9,748 nt of DNA from Bacteroidetes bacterium UBA4408 (GTDB lineage: Bacteria; Bacteroidota; Bacteroidia; UBA4408): the NCBI GenBank assembly GCA_002389785.1, contig DGQS01000090.1, forward strand, positions 1 to 9,748, read 5' to 3'. Numbering within the stretch: position 1 is the stretch's first letter; each line of letters begins with the position of its first letter. Position numbers and translations under genes: made by a program. The notes under the pieces were generated by a model. The model ran no database searches and was not told the origin of the DNA. It saw nothing but the letters and a program-made list of their open reading frames with translations. This document shows, one piece after another, positions 1-6,803 of this stretch.

Positions 1-622
1 CCGATAAAATAAATTGTTGTGGCAGTTTATATTTCTTTCCAACAGCAGTGAGCTGTTCAGAACTTGGTTGGACTTGAAAAATAGGATCGCAACTTTGATA
101 AACTACTTTAATTTTTGATTCGGGAAGCTCAAAGAATTCTATCAAATCAGCTTTTGTTTGATGACTAATTGCAATGATACAATCAGCAGTTCTACAAGCC
201 ATCTTGACTTTTTGATAGTACATTTTTCTATCAAAAAAAGGATATAATTCGGGATAGCGCAAAAAAATTAAATCGTGGATACTAACTACCTTTAAATTTC
301 GAAACTGTGAAATATTAAAAGGCAATTCATTGCTTAATCCGTGGTAAATTGAAGTATGGTTTTGTTGAAGTTGTTTAGTAATTGAAAAAGAACGCCATAA
401 AAAAGGCATGGATTGGGAAACAAAAGAACGTGGAGTGCAAATTTCAACATTCTGTTTGTTGCGCATTTGTTCTAAAAAATCCTTTTGAGAAATAGCGGGA
501 GTGTATAATGAATATTCATTATTGGGATACAATTCAACTAGCGATTTAATAAGGGCTCGAGAGTAGTTACCCAATCCGCTGGAATTTGTAAAAGCACGCT
601 TTGCATCAAAAGCAATTTTCAT
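1..622 (-). CDS. Family 4 glycosyltransferase, N-terminal part (cut by window start)
   Basis: The minus-strand frame opens with ATG at 620-622 and stays open for 207 codons to the window edge, so only the N-terminal domain is visible; GT-B enzymes of this type are usually about 350-380 residues. The start MKIAFDAKRAF, followed by a Gly-rich segment SSGLGNYSRAL at about 14-24, is the sugar/acceptor loop typical of GT4 enzymes. Further family-like segments are YHGLSNELPF (93-102), SIHDLIFLRYPELY (114-127), AISHQTKADL (151-160) and VVYQSCDPIF (173-182), the start of the linker into the missing nucleotide-sugar domain. No signal peptide or membrane segment is seen, so it is probably cytoplasmic or peripheral, building a cell-surface glycan. 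Donor and acceptor cannot be inferred. It begins 15 bp after the miaE stop, so the two are probably co-transcribed. The family call is firm; the substrate is unknown. Confidence 0.85.
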   Translation of the reverse strand, partial: MKIAFDAKRAFTNSSGLGNYSRALIKSLVELYPNNEYSLYTPAISQKDFLEQMRNKQNVEICTPRSFVSQSMPFLWRSFSITKQLQQNHTSIYHGLSNELPFNISQFRNLKVVSIHDLIFLRYPELYPFFDRKMYYQKVKMACRTADCIIAISHQTKADLIEFFELPESKIKVVYQSCDPIFQVQPSSEQLTAVGKKYKLPQQFILS

Positions 623-637
623 AGCATGTTGGCAATA

Positions 638-1219
638 TTATCCATGAACAGTTTCACGTTTACCGTATTTAGCAATCACGGTTGCTTCGTATTCAAGGTA
701 TTCATTCCAGCGTTTATCCACATCTTGTCCATGGGCATATTTTTTTGCAAACTTAATGAACATTGTATAGTGGTTGGCTTCGCTAATCATTAGTTCATGA
801 TAAAAGGCGGCTAATTCTTTATCAGCAATATTTTCACTAAGTACTCTAAACCGTTCACAACTTCTTGCTTCAATCATCGCCGAAAACAACAGTCGATCGA
901 CTAAAACAATTTCGCGTTTGTACCCTTTTCGCACGAAGGCATATAACTCGTTCACGTATTCATCTCTTCTTTCGCGACCTAGAACTTTACCACGTTCTTT
1001 AATTTTTTGATGTACCATTTCAAAATGGGTAAGTTCTTCTTTGGCTAGTTCAGTCATTGCATCAACCAGGTCGCTGTATTCGGGATAATTTACTAACAAA
1101 CTAATCGCATTTGTGGCTGCCTTTTGCTCACAAAATGCATGATCTGTAAGTATTTCGTCGATGTTTGATTCAACAATGTTTACCCAGCGGGGATCGGTTG
1201 GTAATTTTAATTTTAACAT
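638..1219 (-). CDS. miaE: tRNA-(ms2io6A)-hydroxylase, MiaE-like
   Basis: MiaE is a non-haem di-iron monooxygenase that hydroxylates the isopentenyl side chain of 2-methylthio-N6-isopentenyladenosine at tRNA position 37, after MiaA and MiaB have acted. The 193-residue protein is of normal family length and shows the ferritin-like di-iron ligand pattern in order: Glu31 (in HAFCEQKAA), Glu62 with His65 (EELTH), Glu117 (AMIEARSCERF), and Glu147 with His150 (SEANH). The opening segment, in which PTDPRW precedes a helix ending DHAFCEQKAA, is characteristic of the family. It is soluble, with no signal peptide. It is the first gene of a likely two-gene unit with the glycosyltransferase 15 bp downstream. 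A promoter-like box lies just upstream at 1236-1245. A related ferritin-like hydroxylase is the only realistic alternative. Confidence 0.93.
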   Translation of the reverse strand: MLKLKLPTDPRWVNIVESNIDEILTDHAFCEQKAATNAISLLVNYPEYSDLVDAMTELAKEELTHFEMVHQKIKERGKVLGRERRDEYVNELYAFVRKGYKREIVLVDRLLFSAMIEARSCERFRVLSENIADKELAAFYHELMISEANHYTMFIKFAKKYAHGQDVDKRWNEYLEYEATVIAKYGKRETVHG

Positions 1220-1235
1220 ACTTAAAAATAAGGAT

Positions 1236-1245
1236 GGTAAAGATA
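1236..1245 (-). promoter_or_regulatory. Putative -7 promoter element upstream of miaE
   Basis: Read on the minus strand this is TATCTTTACC, which matches the Bacteroidetes -7 consensus TAnnTTTG except for the last base. It lies 16 bp before the miaE start, which would give a very short leader. No TTG is found at the expected -33 spacing, so the call rests on the -7 box and on its exact recurrence before two other minus-strand genes in this window. Confidence 0.4.
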
Positions 1246-1442
1246 AGATTTATACAGCGATTGTTGATTGGAATAATTGATATACTAGAGTAATACTATT
1301 GAGACAATTAAATAAGAGTTGAGTCTTACTAAAATCTACACTATACTAATTAACTAGCTAAGAAAATAAAAGGTTGATTCAGGTGTGTAGCATTAATACA
1401 ATAAAAATGAGGAAACAATAGAAACTTTATGCTAAATGATCC

Positions 1443-1465
1443 AAATAAGGTGATTAACCTATTTT
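1443..1465 (-). terminator. Possible 3' hairpin after the USP-antiporter operon
   Basis: On the plus strand AAATAAGGT, loop GATTA and ACCTATTTT form a stem of about 8 pairs with one bulged A. It starts 5 bp beyond the antiporter stop codon. The minus-strand transcript would fold here, but the downstream side has no uninterrupted U run, so it is at best a weak intrinsic terminator or a 3'-end stabilising stem. Confidence 0.35.
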
Positions 1466-1469
1466 ACAA

Positions 1470-2738
1470 TCACAACAGTTCCATCGATTTTTTGTCATTC
1501 GCTTCCTTTCCCACAAAATAATGTATAAGTGGACCACTGGTAAGGCTTGTGATGAGTGCCATAACAACCAAAGCAACAAATATACGTGTGTTGATTAATC
1601 CTGCATTTAATGCCAAGGTTCCTAATATTATTTCCATCGCTCCACGAGCATTCATGCCAACTCCCACTGCCAAAGATTCATTTTTTGAAAAGCCTCCTAA
1701 ATAAGCACCCAAACTAGCTCCAACAATTTTTCCAATATAGGCCAACACCACAATTACAAGTACCAGTTGCCATTCGAAATTGCTCACAAAATTCACTTTT
1801 AGTCCAATACTTACAAAGAAGAAAGGAGCAAAAATATTGGTCACAAATTGATGAATTATTTCTCGAGCCTTTTGATTTAAATGTACCGAATCGCCAAAAG
1901 CAATACCTGCGATAAAAGCACCTAAAATTGCATGTAAGCCAATGCTTTCTGTAAATGCACCGCATAAAAAACAGATTCCTAATGAAATAGAAAGAATTCC
2001 ACCCGGCCAGGATAATTTCTTTTGCATCCATGGCAAACTTTTATCAATAATTATTTTTCCGATTGTGAGCATAAATAAACCAAATCCGCAAATTGAAGCG
2101 ATGGTAATCCAAACACTTTGTGCTTCTCCGGTGCTGGTATTGAGCATACCTAAAATGAACGAAAAAATAAGCCAACCAATTAAATCGTTAAACATGGCAG
2201 AGGCAATTATGATGGTGCCAATTTTAGTTTTAAACATGTTCATATCGATTAAAATACGCGATATCACCGGCAATGCCGAAATAGATAAGGCGGTACCTAA
2301 AAATAATGCAAATAGCAATCGGTAATTTTCGTCTGAAACTCCAAATAAAGAAGGGAAATAATAAGCTATAAAAAAACCACTTGCAAAAGGAATGATCATT
2401 CCCATGGTACTTGTATAAATAGCAGCTTTTCCCTGTTTCAGTACAAGTGGTAATTGAACTTCCATACCGGTGACAAACAACATCATCACTACCGAAATTT
2501 TTGCGATTCCATCGAGGGCTATGCTGGTGTTTCCAATGGATGGGAAATAAGTAGTAAATACATTCGGAGCCAACAATCCCAATACAGTGGGACCAAGTAT
2601 AATACCTGCTAAAATTTCGCCCATCACAATTGGGAATTTCAATTTTCGTCCAAATTCAGCCAATACTCGGCTCAAAATGAGCATGACTGCCATTGAAATA
2701 AGAAGAATAATAAATTCGTGATGTGATAATTTGCCCAT
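1470..2738 (-). CDS. CPA2-family cation:proton antiporter (KefB/NapA-like), without RCK domain
   Basis: A 422-residue, very hydrophobic inner-membrane protein with about 12-13 predicted membrane segments, expected to exchange Na+ or K+ for H+. Family signatures are the N-terminal EILAGIILGPTVLG (41-54), the TM5 ion-binding pair Asn184-Asp185 in AMFNDLIGW, GLHAILGAFIAGI (267-279), PFFFVSIGLKV (305-315), and NARGAMEI (363-370) with Arg365 and Glu369. An Asn-Asp pair rather than Asp-Asp is usually associated with electroneutral exchange; this is inference from the wider family. The length corresponds to the membrane domain only: the C-terminal tail is about 15 residues, with no RCK/TrkA-N or USP domain. 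The partner USP gene lies 4 bp upstream in the same operon, suggesting the regulatory domain is supplied as a separate protein. Ion specificity cannot be read from the sequence. Confidence 0.92.
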   Translation of the reverse strand: MGKLSHHEFIILLISMAVMLILSRVLAEFGRKLKFPIVMGEILAGIILGPTVLGLLAPNVFTTYFPSIGNTSIALDGIAKISVVMMLFVTGMEVQLPLVLKQGKAAIYTSTMGMIIPFASGFFIAYYFPSLFGVSDENYRLLFALFLGTALSISALPVISRILIDMNMFKTKIGTIIIASAMFNDLIGWLIFSFILGMLNTSTGEAQSVWITIASICGFGLFMLTIGKIIIDKSLPWMQKKLSWPGGILSISLGICFLCGAFTESIGLHAILGAFIAGIAFGDSVHLNQKAREIIHQFVTNIFAPFFFVSIGLKVNFVSNFEWQLVLVIVVLAYIGKIVGASLGAYLGGFSKNESLAVGVGMNARGAMEIILGTLALNAGLINTRIFVALVVMALITSLTSGPLIHYFVGKEANDKKSMELL

Positions 2739-2742
2739 ATAC

Positions 2743-3618
2743 TTAAATACGCGAATGAACTATAAGCAAGTTGCAGGGCAGGTTTGCCAAGGCATATTCT
2801 ATATCGTGTGTAAAAATTCGATCAAAAATTCCTAAATGGGTATCGGGTGAATTAAACACCAGTAAATCTGCATCTTTTTGTTTAGCAAATTGACTGATGG
2901 CATAACCGGGTTTTCCGTGGACTGTTTTTATTGTAACTGTGATATTTTCTTTGTCTAAGCCGTCCACAATTTTTTGCAGTTTAATGTTCTCATCCTGCAT
3001 CATTTCCTTCTTAATTTTTGTGGCTTCAGGAGCTGTGCTACTCTCGGCAATAGTCATCGACAGCACGGGTAAATCATCTTCCTGCACAACGGTAAATTCT
3101 GAAAGCTTTTCGTGTTTACTGATATAAAGAGCCGTTTTAATGGTGTGTACAGTTTTAGGATTATCGACACCATTGACAATAATTTTTTTAAAACGTTTGG
3201 GATGGTTGGAAGGTTGAGTCAGCAACAAAACCGAGCACTTTGCTCTTCGACTAATGGTGCGTGCTATGGAGCCAACGTAAAATCGAAATAAATTCTCCTT
3301 TTCAATGGCACCCAGTATAAGCAAGTCAACAATATTTAGCTTACACAACTTAAGTATAGTATCAACAGGTTCTCCATCCATCCAAATAAGACGGTTCTTG
3401 TTCTTGTCGAGACCTGCCTTTTTAATATGTGCATCTAATAATTCTTCCTTTTCAGGAGTTTTATCCCCTACATGCAATAAAATTAATTGCGATCCAAAAA
3501 GATTTGAAATTCTTTTAGCTTCACACAGTACTGCTTCCAATCGAGGAGAAAACGATACTGCAACTGCAATTGTTTCGAAAGGATAGGAAGGGCGTTTTTT
3601 TAATTTTGAATAATCCAT
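2743..3618 (-). CDS. Tandem-domain universal stress protein (UspA family)
   Basis: The 291-residue soluble protein contains two Usp (PF00582-type) folds, about residues 14-134 and 144-289. Domain 1 begins FETIAVAVSFSP and has DLLILGAIEKENLFRFYVGS, resembling the nucleotide-binding loop G-x2-G-x9-G(S/T): Gly103 and Gly116-Ser117 are present, but the second Gly is Glu106. It ends in the usual CSVLLLTQ strand. Domain 2 begins FKKIIVNGVDN and ends CNLLIVHSR; its loop (NSPDTHLGIFDRIFTHD) lacks the glycines, so only domain 1 could plausibly bind ATP. It is the first gene of an operon with the antiporter, whose ATG lies 4 bp after this stop. USPs are often fused or linked to CPA2 transporters, which suggests a nucleotide- or stress-sensing role in ion exchange; that is inference. 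A promoter-like box sits at 3644-3653. Confidence 0.9.
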   Translation of the reverse strand: MDYSKLKKRPSYPFETIAVAVSFSPRLEAVLCEAKRISNLFGSQLILLHVGDKTPEKEELLDAHIKKAGLDKNKNRLIWMDGEPVDTILKLCKLNIVDLLILGAIEKENLFRFYVGSIARTISRRAKCSVLLLTQPSNHPKRFKKIIVNGVDNPKTVHTIKTALYISKHEKLSEFTVVQEDDLPVLSMTIAESSTAPEATKIKKEMMQDENIKLQKIVDGLDKENITVTIKTVHGKPGYAISQFAKQKDADLLVFNSPDTHLGIFDRIFTHDIEYALANLPCNLLIVHSRI

Positions 3619-3643
3619 AGGTCTTATTTAAAATTTTGACTAG

Positions 3644-3653
3644 GGTAAAGATA
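3644..3653 (-). promoter_or_regulatory. Putative -7 promoter element of the USP-antiporter operon
   Basis: Minus-strand TATCTTTACC, identical over 10 bases to the boxes before miaE and the DUF6913-like gene, and one mismatch from the Bacteroidetes -7 consensus TAnnTTTG. It lies 25 bp upstream of the USP start codon, a sensible leader length. I found no convincing -33 TTG at the right spacing. Confidence 0.4.
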
Positions 3654-3882
3654 GGCAAAGGCAATTAGGAAAAAATAAAATTTGAAGAATAATTTTAGAG
3701 CATCGATTTTACGACGTTGACCATTGCGTTTTGCTTCTTTCCATATAACTGAAAAAAAAGCTCAAATGGACCACATCCGGGAAAATAGCCGAAAAAAACT
3801 TGAGAAATTTATGTTCAAGAGAATTGTTGGAAGAATTCATTTCAAAACAAAATAGAACAGGAAAAACAGTTTACTAAAATAG

Positions 3883-3927
3883 CCTGCGATTTCCTGCGAC
3901 CATTTTTACCAATAGGAATTCGTAGGA
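3883..3927. repeat. Imperfect inverted repeat with an adjacent tandem repeat
   Basis: The left arm CCTGCGATTTCC (3883-3894) pairs with GGAATTCGTAGG (3915-3926) at 10 of 12 positions. The heptamer CCTGCGA is also repeated directly at 3883-3889 and 3893-3899, so the second copy can pair instead: TCCTGCGA (3892-3899) with TCGTAGGA (3920-3927), 7 of 8 plus one G-T. The repeat lies in the divergent USP control region, about 110-155 bp before the plus-strand start, and could be an operator or an RNA hairpin. Confidence 0.35.
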
Positions 3928-3976
3928 GTGTTTTGATTGTTGATACAAAATAAAAATTGTTTGAACGAAAAAATTA

Positions 3977-4007
3977 TTGAAAAATCTTTGATTGAATCCT
4001 ACATTTT
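3977..4007 (+). promoter_or_regulatory. Candidate promoter of the plus-strand USP gene
   Basis: TTG at 3977-3979 and TACATTTT at 4000-4007 are separated by 20 bp, which fits the Bacteroidetes layout of a -33 TTG and a -7 TAnnTTTG (last base differs). The implied leader to the ATG at 4039 is roughly 25 nt. In such AT-rich DNA this arrangement could arise by chance. Confidence 0.35.
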
Positions 4008-4038
4008 TTTGTAATATTACCCAAACAAACAAAATAAA

Positions 4039-4833
4039 ATGCAGAAGATTTGCGTATTTATCGATTTTACAGATGGTTGTAAAATAGCCCTTAAACAGGC
4101 TTCGGTGTTGGCACAAAAAAGTAATGCCACTATTTGTTTACTCAATGTAGTGGAAACGGTTGCTGAAGTTGAAAAAACCAAAGTACACTTGTTGAAATTT
4201 GCAAAATCAACCTTGGGTCATTCAGTATTACTGGAGGCCTATGCAGGTGTTGGCGGATTAATGGATGGAGGTCCATTAACTTTAACTAAAATACATCCTG
4301 ATTTAGTGCTCATAGGTACGCATGGAATAAGAGGTTTAAAGCAAAAATTTTTAGGTGCAGATATTTTAAAACTTGTAAAACTTATTGAATTCCCTTGCAT
4401 TGTTGTTCAAGAAAATACGATGGTAAGTGAAGATGGCTTTAATAAAATTTTATTTCCTGTTGGGCCACATCACGATTTTGCAATAAAAATTAAGCAAACC
4501 AGTCGTTTTGCAAAACTATTTGGATGTAGCATTGATATTTACCAAATACTAAAAGAAGGTTTTGATACCGGTGGTCAGGTAAATAAAAACATACAGCTTG
4601 CTAAGGCACAATTTGAAGCAGATGGAGTTAAATTCACTCAAGTAAGTGAAGAAATGACCGTATTTTCAGCAGGAAATTCGCGTCAAACCTTAGCTTATGC
4701 AGATAAAAATTCGATTGATTTAATTAGCATCATGTCAACTATTTCTAAAAACGAAATTTTACTCGGTGCTACCGATAAAGAAAATTTATTGGTAAATAAT
4801 TTAGGGATACCTATTCTTTGCTGCAACGAATAA
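4039..4833 (+). CDS. Tandem-domain universal stress protein (UspA family)
   Basis: The 264-residue soluble protein has two Usp-like folds, about residues 2-125 and 135-262. Domain 1 starts KICVFIDFTDGCKIAL and carries the best nucleotide-binding loop of the two USPs here: LIGTHGIRGLKQKFLGAD has Gly93, Gly96 and Gly106 at G-x2-G-x9-G spacing, although the usual final Ser/Thr is Ala107. It ends FPCIVVQ. Domain 2 starts FNKILFPVG and ends IPILCCNE; its loop around MSTISKNEILLGATDKE (232-248) is degenerate. It faces away from the USP-antiporter operon across a shared 420-bp region and is probably single-gene, converging on holA. The A-rich sequence before the ATG has no Shine-Dalgarno, as usual in Bacteroidota. 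Its clustering with the antiporter suggests shared stress or ion control, but the ligand is unknown. Confidence 0.88.
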   Translation: MQKICVFIDFTDGCKIALKQASVLAQKSNATICLLNVVETVAEVEKTKVHLLKFAKSTLGHSVLLEAYAGVGGLMDGGPLTLTKIHPDLVLIGTHGIRGLKQKFLGADILKLVKLIEFPCIVVQENTMVSEDGFNKILFPVGPHHDFAIKIKQTSRFAKLFGCSIDIYQILKEGFDTGGQVNKNIQLAKAQFEADGVKFTQVSEEMTVFSAGNSRQTLAYADKNSIDLISIMSTISKNEILLGATDKENLLVNNLGIPILCCNE

Positions 4834-4883
4834 TTTACATGTTTCTTTAATCAGGTAGGGGTCGCATTAGTTGAAGGTTGATA

Positions 4884-5957
4884 TCAGCAATGAAGAATCT
4901 TAAATAACAATTCTTTCATTAATTCACCCGTTTCAACATCACCGGCATCCATACCTTTTGATTTTAAATCGTACTCTCGCAGGTATCCAATAATTTTGCG
5001 CAGTTTATCGGTGGTATAGATTCTACTTGCCGATTCGTAATCCTTTAAAAAAAAGGGCTTTATTCCCATTACACCCGAAACAACGTACTGCGATTTATCG
5101 GGAGCGCCATGATACAATAAGAGCTTACTGAAATAAGAATAAAAATTGGCGATTACAAAAACAAAAGGATTTTCTTTGGGGTTTGCCGCAAAGTAATTAA
5201 TAATTTGATTGGCCTTTACTACGTCGCGCTTCCCAATAGCATTTTGTAATTCAAACACATTGTAATCTTTACTTATGCCAATAAAATTTTGCACATCTTC
5301 AACCGAAATTTCGGAGCGGCCTTTTAAATTTATTTTCAGCTTTTCAATTTCGTTGGATATTCGACTAAGATCATTACCCAAATATTCAGCAATTAAATAA
5401 GCAGCTTTGGGTTGTATGCGCAATCCTTGTCCTTTACTATATTTTTCAATCCAACCCGGAAGTTCATTTTCGTATAATTTTGTAGAGTTAAACAAATAAC
5501 CACTTTGGACCAAGGTTTTGCCTAGTGATTTTCGCTTGTCCAGTGTTTTGTATTTAAAACAAATCACAAGTAAAGTGGTGGGTTGAGGATTTTTGATGTA
5601 CTCTTCCAATAAATTAATTTCCTCTTCTTTACGCTTAGTACCAACGGTAACTTTGGTAGCTTTTTCAAGGTCTTTAATTTCCTGAGCTTCTTTAATAATA
5701 AGTACTTGCCGTTCGGCCATCATCGGAAAACGCTTTGCTTCACTGATGAGCCGCATTGAATCAATGTCTTTTCCGTAAAGTATGCTTTGATTAAATTCGC
5801 GTTCGCTTTCTTCGAGTACGTTTTCAGCAATTAAATCAGCAATCAAATCAATATAGTAGGGTTCCTCCCCTTCTAAAAAATAAACCGGCTTATAAATTTT
5901 CGCCTTTATTTCGCTACTGATACTTTCGAAAGTAAGACCCTCTGCTTTCTTTGCCAT
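4884..5957 (-). CDS. holA: DNA polymerase III subunit delta
   Basis: Delta is the clamp-opening subunit of the DnaX clamp-loader complex; it contacts the beta sliding clamp to load it on primed DNA. The 357-residue length is usual. Family features in order: PVYFLEGEEPYYID (24-37), the degenerate nucleotide-site region of a non-ATPase AAA+ fold; FPMMAERQVLIIKEA (77-91), the element expected to reach the clamp; a mid-domain segment NDLSRISNEIEKLKI (195-209); and the C-terminal collar domain with NPFVFVIANFYSYFSKLL (263-280), GIKPFFLKDY (298-307) and YDLKSKG (329-335). The gene begins 9 bp after the AMP nucleosidase stop, so it is likely the second gene of that operon, without its own clear ribosome-binding site. 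It converges on the plus-strand USP across 50 bp in which I see no strong terminator hairpin. Confidence 0.93.
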   Translation of the reverse strand: MAKKAEGLTFESISSEIKAKIYKPVYFLEGEEPYYIDLIADLIAENVLEESEREFNQSILYGKDIDSMRLISEAKRFPMMAERQVLIIKEAQEIKDLEKATKVTVGTKRKEEEINLLEEYIKNPQPTTLLVICFKYKTLDKRKSLGKTLVQSGYLFNSTKLYENELPGWIEKYSKGQGLRIQPKAAYLIAEYLGNDLSRISNEIEKLKINLKGRSEISVEDVQNFIGISKDYNVFELQNAIGKRDVVKANQIINYFAANPKENPFVFVIANFYSYFSKLLLYHGAPDKSQYVVSGVMGIKPFFLKDYESASRIYTTDKLRKIIGYLREYDLKSKGMDAGDVETGELMKELLFKILHC

Positions 5958-5966
5958 GCTAAGCTT

Positions 5967-6740
5967 TTAACTGAAACGAAGATGCTTTACAGTTAACCCA
6001 TTATTGATTAATTCTTTTAATGAATCAATGCCAATTTTAAGGTGCTCATCGACAAAATTTTGCGTCACTTTTTGATCGCTTTCTGCAGTTTTAACACCTG
6101 CCGAAATCATGGGTTGGTCGCTTACAAGAAGCAATGCACCGGTTGGAATTTGATTGAAAAATCCGGTAGTAAAAATGGTCGCCGTTTCCATGTCGATGGC
6201 CATGCAACGCAATTTTCGCAAATAGTTTTTAAATTCATCGTCGTGTTCCCACACTCTGCGATTGGTGGTGTAAACAGTGCCACTCCAATAATCTTTGTTG
6301 TGATTTCGAATTGTGGTAGATACTGCCTTTTGTAACATAAATGCCGGTAATGCAGGAACTTCCGGAGGAAAATAATCGTTGGAGGTACCTTCTCCTCGTA
6401 TAGCAGCAATGGGTAATATTAAATCGCCGAGTTCGTTTTTCTTTTTCAATCCTCCACATTTCCCTAAAAATAATACTGCTTTTGGATTGATTGCGCTAAG
6501 TAAATCCATAACTGTAGCGGCATTTGCACTTCCCATTCCAAAATTAATAATCGTAATATTTTCAAAAGTGGCATTGGGCATTGGTTTATCAACCCCCACT
6601 ACGGGCACATTATTCCAGTCGGAAAACATTTTTACATAATTTCCAAAATTGGTAAGTAAAATATACTCCCCAAATTCTTCCAAATTTTTACCGGTATACC
6701 GAGGCAGCCAATTATCTACAATTTCCTTTTTACTTTTCAT
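5967..6740 (-). CDS. amn: AMP nucleosidase, short AMN-like type
   Basis: The predicted enzyme hydrolyses AMP to adenine and ribose 5-phosphate, controlling adenylate pools. It has the nucleoside phosphorylase-I fold: INFGMGSANAATVMDLL (65-81) for phosphate/ribose contacts, LFLGKCGGL (90-98), AIDMETATIF (181-190) with the ribose-binding Met184-Glu185, and LLLVSDQP (203-210) with the base-activating Asp208. At 257 residues it lacks the extra N-terminal domain of the E. coli enzyme (about 480 residues) and matches the shorter AMN-like proteins annotated in Bacteroidota. Related NP-I enzymes (purine nucleoside phosphorylase, MTA/SAH nucleosidase) are the alternatives; the overall pattern and the holA/HsdR-N neighbourhood favour AMP nucleosidase. 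It is the first gene of an operon with holA and is transcribed away from the nuclease-like gene across a 63-bp gap. Confidence 0.85.
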   Translation of the reverse strand: MKSKKEIVDNWLPRYTGKNLEEFGEYILLTNFGNYVKMFSDWNNVPVVGVDKPMPNATFENITIINFGMGSANAATVMDLLSAINPKAVLFLGKCGGLKKKNELGDLILPIAAIRGEGTSNDYFPPEVPALPAFMLQKAVSTTIRNHNKDYWSGTVYTTNRRVWEHDDEFKNYLRKLRCMAIDMETATIFTTGFFNQIPTGALLLVSDQPMISAGVKTAESDQKVTQNFVDEHLKIGIDSLKELINNGLTVKHLRFS

Positions 6741-6777
6741 TGTTTAATGTGGTTAAATTAATAAGCATCACAAAGTA

Positions 6778-6785
6778 TATATTTG
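6778..6785 (+). promoter_or_regulatory. Putative -7 promoter element of the HsdR-N nuclease gene
   Basis: TATATTTG is an exact match to the Bacteroidetes -7 consensus TAnnTTTG and lies 18 bp before the ATG at 6804, implying a leader of roughly 10-12 nt. No TTG is present about 20 bp upstream, so the -33 element would be weak. It sits in the 63-bp divergent gap that must also hold the amn promoter. Confidence 0.45.
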
Positions 6786-6803
6786 TTTTGAAATTTCAGC
6801 AAT

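Larger units (their letters stand above)
1220..1469. other. 250-bp intergenic region between the antiporter gene and miaE
   Basis: The stretch is AT-rich and non-coding as far as I can see. It holds the putative miaE promoter box at the left end and a hairpin at the right end just after the antiporter stop codon. Both flanking genes are on the minus strand, so it should contain the end of one transcript and the start of the next. I saw no tRNA-like or small-ORF signal in the middle. Confidence 0.6.
3619..4038. other. 420-bp divergent non-coding region between two USP genes
   Basis: This AT-rich region must carry the promoters of both the minus-strand USP-antiporter operon and the plus-strand USP gene. 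It is much longer than the other divergent gaps in the window (63 and 126 bp). It contains a putative -7 box at 3644-3653, an imperfect inverted repeat at 3883-3927 next to a short tandem repeat, and a candidate plus-strand promoter at 3977-4007. The longest plausible plus-strand ORF is 28 codons (from 3766) and is not convincing. No tRNA or recognised ncRNA was seen. Confidence 0.55.

Noticed and set aside
1942..2325. 127-codon plus-strand ORF inside the antiporter gene
   Set aside because: It is antisense to a clear CPA2 coding frame, and its protein shows no family features; it is a shadow of the real gene.
3766..3852. A 28-codon plus-strand ORF (MDHIRENSRKK...) in the USP divergent region
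   Set aside because: It is very basic and low in complexity because of the A-rich DNA, has no recognisable motif or ribosome-binding site, and cannot be told from chance.
3931..3950. TTTTG-N10-CAAAA palindrome upstream of the plus-strand USP, considered as an FNR/CRP-type site
   Set aside because: The FNR-type consensus TTGAT-N4-ATCAA needs 8 bases between TTG and CAA; here there are 10, and the inner positions do not match.
6122..6459. Overlapping 74- and 95-codon minus-strand ORFs within amn
   Set aside because: They are alternative frames of the AMP nucleosidase gene with compositionally odd proteins.
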